Shown: piece by piece, positions 1 through 5,440 of the stretch
Layout of the letters: each line of letters starts with the position of its first letter
Numbering within the stretch: the stretch's first letter is position 1
NCBI GenBank assembly: GCA_964558295.1
Contig: CAZLDQ010000305.1
Coordinates: 1-5,440, forward strand
DNA from: JBDKTH01 sp964558295
GTDB taxonomy: Bacteria > Planctomycetota > Planctomycetia > Pirellulales > Thermoguttaceae
Length of the DNA: 5,440 nucleotides
Reading direction: 5' to 3'
Made by a program: the position numbers and the translations under genes
The notes under the pieces: generated by a model
What the model saw: the letters and a program-made list of their open reading frames with translations, nothing else
What the model was told of the DNA's origin: nothing
Database searches by the model: none

Positions 1-1749
1 GATCCGAATCACTACCGCGAGTGGACGTATGCCATCAATCGTTTCTTCCACTGGCGCACCTTGGCCACGGCTTATTGGAATACGGGCGACGAACGCTATG
101 CGAAGGAGTTCTGCGATCAGTTGCTCGACTGGGTACGCAAGAACCCAGTGCCGCTGAATTCCTCGGGCAACGGCAGCTACACGTGGCGCACGATCGAATG
201 CGGCATCCGCCAGTCGACCACCTGGCCCGACAGTCTGTACCGCGTGTTGGGTTCCAAGAGCTTCACGCCCGAAGTGGCGGCCGTAATGACCCGCAGCATG
301 GTCGAACATGCCCGGCACCTGATGGCCTGGCCGACACGCGGCGGCAACTGGCTGACCATGGAAAGCAACGGCCTGGGCACCATCGGCATCTTGCTGCCCG
401 AATTCAAGGAGTCTGCTTCCTGGCGCGAGACGGCCTTGGCTCGGCAGTATGCTGAGATCGACAATCAGGTTTATCCGGACGGCGCCCAGATCGAACTATC
501 GACCGGCTATCACCAGGTGTCGCTCAAAAACTTCCTCGGGCTTGCCGCCACCGCCAAGCTCAACGATGTGCCCGTGCCGGTCGACTATTATGCCAAGTTG
601 CGGCGGATGTTCGAGTACAACTTCTGGGTCCAGATGCCCGACGGCCGCACCCCGGCCCTGAACGATGGCTCGCTCCATCACGTGCGAGCGGATATGGAGA
701 ACGCGGCCGAACTGTACGGTGATGGGCTGTTCCGCTGGGCAGCCAGCCAAGGAGCCCAAGGCACGGCTCCCGACCACACGAGCCACTACTTCCCCTATGC
801 CGGGCAGATGGTAATGCGGTCCAGTTGGCAGCCCGACGCCCGTTATCTGCTGATGGATGCCGGGCCCTTCGGCTACGGTCATCAGCACGAGGACAAGCTT
901 AGCCTCGTGGTCCATGCCTTCGGCAAGCAGATGATCGCTGATCCGGGGAACTACGCATACGACGCCAGCCCCTGGCGCAAATACACCATCGATACGCCGG
1001 CCCACAACACGGTGATGGTCGACGGCCTCTCGCAAGCCCGGCGCAAGTGTGACCGCGAGACCTATGTCGTCAAAGAGCCGCCGGCGAGCAACGTCTGGCG
1101 CAGCAGTCCGCGGTTGGACTACGCCGCCGGCCAGTATGACGAGGGGTATGGGCCGCAGCGCGACGTGAAGGTCGTTCACCGTCGCGAGGTGGTCTTCGTG
1201 AAGCCCGGCTATTGGCTGGTGGTCGACCAGTTCACCGGCAACGGACGCCACCGCTACGAGTCGCTCTGGCATTTCGACGCTAACGAGGCCGAGGTGGATC
1301 CCACGGGGCCCGTGGTCCGCACGATCGATCCGGGGCCCAACTGCCTTGTCGCCGCCGCGGCCCAACCTGGTCTTGCGGTGAAGATCGTCAAAGGCCAGAC
1401 CGAACCGACGGTCCAAGGATTCATTGCCGCCGAGCGCTGGAGGCCAAGCTGGAAAGCCCCCACGGCCAAACGCCCCGAGCACGGCAAACGCGAAGTGCCC
1501 ACGGCCATCTTTGCGATGGAGGCGGAATTGCCGGCGCGGATGGTATACGTGATTTGGCCTTATCCGGAACAGCAGAGACCGGCCGTTGTGATCAAGGATC
1601 TTACGGCTGGCAGCCGACCGTTGCAGGTCGAAGTCAGCTTGCCGGACGGTACGATTGACCGGATTATTGTGGACCACGGGGCCGAGGTCACACGCCAAAA
1701 GCCGGGTTCGGCGGCGCAGCCCTGGGCCAGCGTGAAGAGCGATTTCTGA
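1..1749 (+). CDS. Heparinase II/III-family polysaccharide lyase, 5'-truncated by the window edge
   Basis: The frame is open from the first base, giving 582 codons with no start, so the N-terminus (probably a signal peptide and the beginning of the alpha/alpha toroid) lies outside. A TTG at 61 is internal: conserved-looking sequence (EWTYAINRFFHW) precedes it. Codons 1 to about 255 look like the helical toroid of heparinase II/III proteins. They include ESNG with Asn123 and STGYH with Tyr170, candidates for the charge-neutralising Asn and catalytic Tyr of the PL12/PL15/PL17-type lyases. From about codon 260 the beta-sandwich domain begins, with the typical GHQHEDKLS (His294, His296), ADPG and HNTVMVDG (His335, Asn336) motifs. 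Such enzymes cleave uronic-acid-containing glycans by beta-elimination, usually in the periplasm or outside the cell. The exact substrate (heparan-like, alginate-like or other) cannot be read from the sequence. The next gene follows after 39 nt on the same strand, suggesting co-transcription. The family call is confident; the substrate is unknown. Confidence 0.9.
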   Translation, partial: DPNHYREWTYAINRFFHWRTLATAYWNTGDERYAKEFCDQLLDWVRKNPVPLNSSGNGSYTWRTIECGIRQSTTWPDSLYRVLGSKSFTPEVAAVMTRSMVEHARHLMAWPTRGGNWLTMESNGLGTIGILLPEFKESASWRETALARQYAEIDNQVYPDGAQIELSTGYHQVSLKNFLGLAATAKLNDVPVPVDYYAKLRRMFEYNFWVQMPDGRTPALNDGSLHHVRADMENAAELYGDGLFRWAASQGAQGTAPDHTSHYFPYAGQMVMRSSWQPDARYLLMDAGPFGYGHQHEDKLSLVVHAFGKQMIADPGNYAYDASPWRKYTIDTPAHNTVMVDGLSQARRKCDRETYVVKEPPASNVWRSSPRLDYAAGQYDEGYGPQRDVKVVHRREVVFVKPGYWLVVDQFTGNGRHRYESLWHFDANEAEVDPTGPVVRTIDPGPNCLVAAAAQPGLAVKIVKGQTEPTVQGFIAAERWRPSWKAPTAKRPEHGKREVPTAIFAMEAELPARMVYVIWPYPEQQRPAVVIKDLTAGSRPLQVEVSLPDGTIDRIIVDHGAEVTRQKPGSAAQPWASVKSDF

Positions 1750-1772
1750 TCGGTTGGGATCTGACGCCATGG

Positions 1773-1780
1773 AAAGGAGG
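1773..1780 (+). promoter_or_regulatory. Strong Shine-Dalgarno site of the isomerase-like gene
   Basis: AAAGGAGG lies 8 nt before the ATG at 1789, close to a perfect anti-SD match with good spacing. It fixes this ATG, which also places a twin-arginine motif at residues 7-8, as the start. No promoter-like sequence was seen in the 39-nt gap, so expression probably comes from upstream of the lyase gene. Confidence 0.8.
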
Positions 1781-1788
1781 GGATTGCG

Positions 1789-3222
1789 ATGTGTGAACAC
1801 TGCACGAGACGAGAGTTCTTGGGAACGGGAGTCGCGGCAAGTGGTATGATGCTCGCCGGCGCGGCCTGGGCGCACGCTTGGACCTCCGAATGCCCTCCCA
1901 AACCTCGGGAGAAAGCGCGGATTTGCGTCATCTTCACCGGCGATCCAGGTCCCGAGGACCGCGGCTGGAACGCTGATCCCAAGCAGACGGACGCCATGAA
2001 GACCCGTCTGACCAAGGCCGAGAAGGAGTTGGGAAACATCGAACTATTGATCGGCGAAGCCAACAGTGCCGAGCAAACCGCCGCCTTGTTGAAGGAAGCG
2101 GGGCCGACCGCTCCGGTGCTCGCCATTAACCTGAATTGCTTCGCGTTGAAACGGGTGGTGCAACCGGTTCTCGATGAAAACCGTCCGATGCTGGTCTTTT
2201 CCTTGCCAGCCAGCGGCCATGACTGGATGTATCCTCACCGCTGGCAGCGTCAGGGGCATCCGGTTACGCTCCTGCCCAGTAGCGACTACAACGAGCTCGA
2301 GCGCGGGCTTCGACTGCTGCGGGTCATTCCCATGATGCGGCAAACCCGGATTGTGCTCTTCCCGCCCGCTCGCGGTACGACGGCGGCTCAGTCGCCGGAA
2401 GAAGTCAAGAAGCGTCTGGGGGCCGAGGTAGTCGCCGTCGCTGAGAAGACCTTCGACGACTTGATCTTGGCGGCCGACAGTAAGGCAGTTCAAGCCGAGG
2501 CCGCACGTTGGACCGAAGGGGCCAAAGCGATCCTCGAACCCAACCAGGAGGACATCCTCAAGGCGGCTCGCGTCAGCGTCGCGTTACAAAACCTGATGAA
2601 ACAGGAACAGGCACAAGGCTTGGCCATCGGCACCTGCATGGGATGGTTGCCCAAGGGGTTCCCCTGCCTAGGCTTCACACGTCTGCGCGATAGTGGCATC
2701 CCGGCTGCCTGCGAGGGAGACATGGATTCGCTTTTGACGATGCTCCTGTTCCAATACATGATCGATCGTCCCGGGTTCCAAGGCAACGCAACCTTTGACA
2801 CCTCGCGCAATGTTCTGTGGACCGCCCATTGTACCGCCCCCCTGCAGATGGATGGTCTGAACGGCAAACCGGCTCCCTACCTGTTGCGTGGACATTCGGA
2901 AGTGGGCGGCAGCGGCTGCGTCCCCGAGGTCCAGTACCGCCTGGGCGAGACCATCACGCGCACCAAGCTGGTCAACCTGCAGACAATCCTTGCCTCGACC
3001 GGCAAGATTGTCGAGGTACCGGAGAGATCGGTCCGAGGCTGCCGTACCCAGATTGTTACCGAAGTGCGCGATGCGGCGAAGATGGCTGCCAACTGGAGCA
3101 GTGTCCTTGACACGGAAGACCCCATGACGCTGCTGCACCGCGTGGTGTTTTACGGCGACCATATGGACAGCCTCCGCCACCTCGCGCGACTGATGAATCT
3201 GAACGTCGTCGAGGAAGGCTGA
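1789..3222 (+). CDS. Tat-exported L-fucose/L-arabinose isomerase-like protein
   Basis: A 477-residue protein beginning with a twin-arginine signal: TRREFLG at 6-12, a hydrophobic stretch at about 12-28, and a likely AHA signal-peptidase site near residue 30. Residues 44 to about 290 look like the Rossmann-like N-terminal domains of sugar isomerases. Residues 305-460 carry the family's C-terminal signature: AACEGDMDS (Glu309), a short segment with Asp337, HCTAP (His347), RGHSEVGGSG and LLHRVVFYGDH (His450, His458). Glu309, Asp337 and His450 or His458 are my candidates for the Glu/Asp/His metal ligands of aldose-ketose isomerases of the FucI/AraA fold, judged by eye from motif spacing. Length is nearer to AraA (about 500) than FucI (about 590). 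The odd point is export, because known enzymes of this fold are cytoplasmic. A CEHC motif at residues 2-5 precedes the twin arginines. Following a polysaccharide lyase, it may process or bind released sugars. The fold is likely; catalytic activity is unproven. Confidence 0.82.
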   Translation: MCEHCTRREFLGTGVAASGMMLAGAAWAHAWTSECPPKPREKARICVIFTGDPGPEDRGWNADPKQTDAMKTRLTKAEKELGNIELLIGEANSAEQTAALLKEAGPTAPVLAINLNCFALKRVVQPVLDENRPMLVFSLPASGHDWMYPHRWQRQGHPVTLLPSSDYNELERGLRLLRVIPMMRQTRIVLFPPARGTTAAQSPEEVKKRLGAEVVAVAEKTFDDLILAADSKAVQAEAARWTEGAKAILEPNQEDILKAARVSVALQNLMKQEQAQGLAIGTCMGWLPKGFPCLGFTRLRDSGIPAACEGDMDSLLTMLLFQYMIDRPGFQGNATFDTSRNVLWTAHCTAPLQMDGLNGKPAPYLLRGHSEVGGSGCVPEVQYRLGETITRTKLVNLQTILASTGKIVEVPERSVRGCRTQIVTEVRDAAKMAANWSSVLDTEDPMTLLHRVVFYGDHMDSLRHLARLMNLNVVEEG

Positions 3223-3261
3223 ACCTGTTGGCCACGCTCGTCCAGTATCCCGTTCAGCAAT

Positions 3262-3299
3262 AAAAAAAGCTAAAGACTTTGCTCCAAAGCCTTTAGCTT
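3262..3299 (-). terminator. Intrinsic terminator of tRNA-Arg
   Basis: Bases 3267-3275 pair with 3291-3299 (9 bp), and 3277-3281 pair with 3285-3289 (5 bp), around a 3-nt loop. The pair between them, 3276/3290, is an A-C mismatch on the + strand but a G-U wobble in - strand RNA, giving a continuous 15-bp stem there. On the - strand the stem runs straight into a U tract (complement of the seven A's at 3262-3268). It is therefore oriented to end the tRNA transcript. On the + strand there is no U tract after the hairpin, so it should serve the isomerase gene poorly. Confidence 0.9.
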
Positions 3300-3301
3300 A
3301 G

Positions 3302-3375
<74 letters not shown>

Positions 3376-3837
3376 GTCTCGGAAGATCCTCGCATTTCGG
3401 TGGTTATGGCAACGAACCAGCCGACCGGAACCAAGGATCACCGGATGGTTTCTTAATTTAGCATATCGGAAGCTGCCTGGTAACCCCTCCAAATGGGTGT
3501 GTAGATGCCGTGATTTGAACGGTTGAGTTGCGCACATCCCTGGAGAAGCTGTTGGGTTTAGAGACTGATTTGGGGAGGAGCCTCTCTATCGGGAAGGCGG
3601 AGACCAATTCTCGGTGGGAGTAGTGATTGACAGAGATGTTGTGGCTTGCATTGACGGCACTGCAGGGAGGCCAGGGCATGGGGGGATCGTTTGAGGGAAT
3701 CGGCCTTGATTGGTCGATAACGAGGAGGGACTGATCTGGTTGTGCCGCATTTACCGGTTTTGCCGCTTGGGTCTGCGAGGGGAAAGATAAGCAATCTTGT
3801 TGGGATTGTACGCGTGAGGAGATTTGTCAGAGTCGAG
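3376..3837. other. Long intergenic stretch without a recognised gene
   Basis: These bases separate the divergent tRNA-Arg and kinase genes. Short - strand frames exist (up to about 80 codons), but their translations show no domain, no hydrophobic pattern and no SD site, so I treat them as chance. An AT-rich island lies at 3450-3466. Bases 3541-3780 are strongly G-rich on the + strand (my hand count: 94 G against 40 C). No tRNA-like fold, riboswitch or convincing intrinsic terminator was found. The region could hold regulatory DNA for either flank, an unrecognised non-coding RNA, or a decayed gene. Confidence 0.6.
3383..3412 (-). promoter_or_regulatory. Possible tRNA-Arg promoter
   Basis: On the - strand, TTGCCA (3407-3412) matches the sigma-70 -35 consensus at five of six positions. 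It is followed after 18 nt by GATCTT (3383-3388), a poor -10 match (three of six), 7 nt before the tRNA 5' end. A promoter is expected somewhere here because the tRNA has its own terminator, but the -10 is weak and the true promoter may lie further up. Confidence 0.22.
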
Positions 3838-3866
3838 TGGAATTATTGCGGGGCGCCGGGTATACT
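3838..3866 (+). promoter_or_regulatory. Putative promoter of the kinase gene
   Basis: TATACT at 3861-3866 matches the sigma-70 -10 consensus at five of six positions. With a 17-nt spacer the -35 would be TGGAAT (3838-3843), a three-of-six match. The start site would fall near 3873, giving an untranslated leader of about 50 nt that contains a 10-bp direct repeat. An alternative sigma factor is possible given the GGAAT-type upstream element, but there is no second motif to support that. Confidence 0.4.
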
Positions 3867-3884
3867 GAGTTACCTGTCGGGCTG

Positions 3885-3910
3885 AATTCAGGGAAGACAC
3901 AATTCAGGGA
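3885..3910 (+). repeat. 10-bp direct repeat in the kinase leader
   Basis: AATTCAGGGA occurs twice, at 3885-3894 and 3901-3910, exactly 16 bp from start to start. The first copy overlaps the palindrome TGAATTCA (3883-3890). The repeat lies between the predicted transcription start and the SD of the kinase gene. It could be a protein-binding site, an RNA-level control element or a chance duplication. Confidence 0.6.
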
Positions 3911-3912
3911 CG

Positions 3913-3919
3913 AAGGGGG
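3913..3919 (+). promoter_or_regulatory. Shine-Dalgarno site supporting the kinase GTG start
   Basis: AAGGGGG lies 6 nt before the GTG at 3926. An in-frame TGA at 3866-3868 and the lack of any ATG, GTG or TTG codon between it and 3926 make this GTG the only plausible start before the kinase domain. The match to the anti-SD is moderate (G-rich, no central A). Confidence 0.65.
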
Positions 3920-3925
3920 CCGCTC

Positions 3926-5038
3926 GTGTCCACAACGCAGTTCTACGATGCGACGTTGACCCGGACATGGAATGGTCATCCGGCGGTCCGGCCGCCGAAT
4001 GCGCTTGTTCCGCTCTACCAGACAATTCTCGACCACGAGCGTCTAAGTTGGGTCGAACATCATCGGCTGATTCGGCTGTTGGGGGCTGGAGGACAAGGAG
4101 TCGTCTATCTGAGCGAACGCCGGGGAACCGACGCCTTTACACTTCCCGTGGCCTTGAAGATCTTTTCGCCAGAACGCTATGTCTCTGAGCAGGCCTATCA
4201 CGAAGCAATGGGGCAGATTGCCTCGGTGGCTGCTCGGGTCTCGCTGATTCAGCAGGATAATCTGCTGGATGTGCACAACTGGCTGGAGCGGCGCCAAGTT
4301 CGCGTGATGGAGATGGAATGGATTGACGGCTTCGACCTGCGGCACCTGTTGACGCACAAGATGCTTGAACAGGTTCAGTCTCGGGTAAGCCCACGGACCT
4401 GGAAGCATCTGTCTGAGGTGGTGGTGACCGCCGGCCCCTTGCAGCCACGGCTGAAGCCGGGGATTGCGATTGCCATCGTGCGCGACGTGCTGGCGGCGCT
4501 CGGGGCGTTGCATCGGGCACGGATCGTTCATGGCGATTTGAAGCCATCGAACGTGATGCTCAAGCGCACAGGCAACGCCAAGGTGGTCGACATTGGATCG
4601 GCCTACTTCCTCGATGCTCCCCCAGGGCAAACCACGTGTACGCCAGCCTATGCCGCGCCGGAAGTGTTGGAACGCAACGAGTGTACTCCACAGTCGGACT
4701 TGGCCAGCTTGGGGTACGTGCTGATTGAGATGCTTACTGGTCGGCCGCTATTCCTTGGGCACAGTACGCTCCAGGACCTGATGCAAGCCAAGCGGTTTCT
4801 CGCTCAGCAGCTTCCCCATATCTTGCCACAGGAGGTCGTGCGCAACGAGTTGCTGATGGACTTCTGCCGCCGACTGGTAGCCCCAGATCCGGGGCGACGA
4901 TTTCCTAGCGCCAGCGATGCGGACTTGGATGAAGTGGGGGCGGCGGCCATTCAGCGGCAGTTGGTCAAAGGCGACCTGGCGAGCGAATACGACTTTGAAA
5001 TCCGGATCTGGCTGGAGTCGCTGACCGAGCTGGAATAA
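3926..5038 (+). CDS. Hanks-type serine/threonine protein kinase, soluble, non-RD
   Basis: A 370-residue protein from a GTG start. It transfers ATP gamma-phosphate to Ser/Thr of unknown target proteins. After a 45-residue N-terminal segment the kinase domain shows the glycine loop GAGGQG (53-58) and the ATP lysine Lys78 in VALKIF. Glu93 is a possible alpha-C glutamate. The catalytic loop is HGDLKPSN (202-209, catalytic Asp204, Lys206, Asn209), the metal site is DIG in place of DFG (222-224), APE is at 244-246, the alpha-F Asp is at 258, and the closing Arg is at 324 or 325. The HRD arginine is Gly203, so this is a non-RD kinase and activation-loop phosphorylation is probably not its main switch. 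About 30 extra residues (145-177) appear between the hinge/alpha-D region and alpha-E. There is no transmembrane segment, PASTA or other sensor domain, so it is probably cytosolic. It appears to be transcribed alone. All core catalytic residues are present, so I expect activity. Confidence 0.92.
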   Translation: MSTTQFYDATLTRTWNGHPAVRPPNALVPLYQTILDHERLSWVEHHRLIRLLGAGGQGVVYLSERRGTDAFTLPVALKIFSPERYVSEQAYHEAMGQIASVAARVSLIQQDNLLDVHNWLERRQVRVMEMEWIDGFDLRHLLTHKMLEQVQSRVSPRTWKHLSEVVVTAGPLQPRLKPGIAIAIVRDVLAALGALHRARIVHGDLKPSNVMLKRTGNAKVVDIGSAYFLDAPPGQTTCTPAYAAPEVLERNECTPQSDLASLGYVLIEMLTGRPLFLGHSTLQDLMQAKRFLAQQLPHILPQEVVRNELLMDFCRRLVAPDPGRRFPSASDADLDEVGAAAIQRQLVKGDLASEYDFEIRIWLESLTELE

Positions 5039-5066
5039 GGGGGGAAGAGGACGCCCTTTCAAAGAC

Positions 5067-5091
5067 AGCCCGTGGGTTCACCGCACGGGCT
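5067..5091. terminator. Hairpin between convergent genes, possible terminator
   Basis: AGCCCGTG (5067-5074) pairs perfectly with 5084-5091 around a 9-nt loop, 28 bases after the kinase stop. On the + strand it is followed by TCTTGTT, a broken U tract. On the - strand the following GTCTTTG is also imperfect. It may end the kinase transcript or act in both directions. The stop codon of the - strand gene (5078-5080) lies in the loop. Confidence 0.5.
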
Positions 5092-5440
5092 CTTGTTCCG
5101 TGAGTCGCTGTTTCCAAAACTCATATTGCGGATCGCCAGGACGGAACGTGAAGACGGCGTCCGGCAGCGGCTGACCGCGATGGTTGCTGGAGTGGACTCG
5201 CACGAAAACCACGCCGTTTTGGCCGCCTTGGACCTCGCAGGCATCCAGGTCAGCACTAAAGTTGCATTCTGGTTCGAAGTTCAGGCGAAAGTCTCTCGTC
5301 ATACCCAAAACAGCGTTCCCCTCTACCACAGCATGCAATCGGGCGCACTGTGCGTATTCTACGTGAGAGTGGATCCATTTCCAGGCCAATTGTATTACGC
5401 CTAGTTCTATTTTGGCTTTAAATTTCTGCTGCTTCCAGTT
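5078..5440 (-). CDS. Hypothetical protein, 5' end beyond the window
   Basis: On the - strand the frame is open from the right window edge to a TGA at 5078-5080, 120 codons without a stop. It therefore probably starts outside, although an internal TTG (5389) or ATG (5302) cannot be excluded. I do not recognise the family. The first 50 residues contain an aromatic, basic stretch (LAWKWIHSHVEYAQC). The rest looks beta-rich (VVFVRVHSS) and ends in a hydrophilic tail with FRPGDPQYEFWKQRL. No signal peptide or membrane segment is visible. By hand count about 70 percent of the last 57 codons end in G or C. That is not decisive, because the codon-aligned antisense frame on the + strand scores just as high. 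Its end in a hairpin loop facing the kinase gene, and the lack of an SD site for the opposite frame, favour this strand. Confidence 0.5.
   Translation of the reverse strand, partial: NWKQQKFKAKIELGVIQLAWKWIHSHVEYAQCARLHAVVEGNAVLGMTRDFRLNFEPECNFSADLDACEVQGGQNGVVFVRVHSSNHRGQPLPDAVFTFRPGDPQYEFWKQRLTEQEPVR

Noticed and set aside
61..63. TTG at 61 as the start of the lyase gene
   Set aside because: The frame is open and protein-like upstream to base 1, and no SD precedes it, so the gene is truncated by the window rather than starting here.
496..1875. A 459-codon open frame on the - strand opposite the lyase gene
   Set aside because: It is a shadow of a GC-rich coding region. The + strand frame carries clear heparinase motifs, while the antisense translation is rich in His, Arg and Gly with no recognisable domain.
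3218..3258. Inverted repeat GCTGAAC/GTTCAGC around the isomerase stop codon as a terminator
   Set aside because: Only 7 bp with a 27-nt loop, followed by A's rather than T's on the + strand. Probably chance.
3507..3522. A T-arm-like TTCAAAT on the - strand suggesting a second, degraded tRNA
   Set aside because: Only one flanking base pair of the would-be T stem forms, and no acceptor or anticodon stem lies at the right distance.
3627..3655. Consensus TTGACA at 3627-3632 as a promoter
   Set aside because: No acceptable -10 hexamer is found 16-18 nt downstream, and no gene starts soon after.
3558..3794. Two overlapping short - strand frames (3458-3679, 3558-3794) as small genes
   Set aside because: Proline- and serine-rich translations without hydrophobic pattern or known motif, and no SD site. 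More likely products of the C-rich - strand.
4043..4630. A 195-codon - strand frame opposite the kinase
   Set aside because: It lies wholly antisense to the kinase catalytic core, and its translation is compositionally odd without any motif.

Overview
The window reads as a piece of a GC-rich bacterial chromosome, most probably from a planctomycete (Planctomycetota) or a close PVC relative. The hints are a heparinase II/III-type polysaccharide lyase next to a twin-arginine-exported sugar-isomerase homologue, a Hanks-type Ser/Thr kinase with a non-canonical HGD catalytic loop, a tRNA gene without an encoded CCA end, and generous intergenic spacing. This placement is inferred from gene content and style, since nothing in the window is a definitive taxonomic marker.

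Left part (1-3222, + strand): two genes in probable operon order. The first is a heparinase II/III-family lyase whose N-terminus lies outside the window. After 39 nt containing a strong Shine-Dalgarno (SD) site comes a 477-residue protein with a Tat signal peptide and an L-fucose/L-arabinose isomerase-like C-terminal region. Together they suggest breakdown of an acidic or deoxysugar-containing polysaccharide, with the lyase cutting chains and the isomerase-like protein acting on, or only binding, released sugars outside the cytoplasm.

Middle (3223-3925): a tRNA-Arg(ACG) gene on the - strand converges on the isomerase gene. A near-perfect intrinsic terminator starts two bases after the tRNA 3' end. 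Upstream of the tRNA lies about 550 bases with no convincing gene. Part of this stretch is strikingly G-rich on the + strand. It ends in a -10-like TATACT box and a leader carrying a 10-bp direct repeat just before the kinase start.

Right part (3926-5440): a soluble 370-residue Ser/Thr protein kinase (+ strand, GTG start) with a complete set of core catalytic residues, ending near a GC-rich hairpin. On the - strand, a reading frame of unknown function enters from the right edge and ends inside the loop of that hairpin, so the two genes are convergent. No mobile element, CRISPR array, rRNA or clear defence system was seen.
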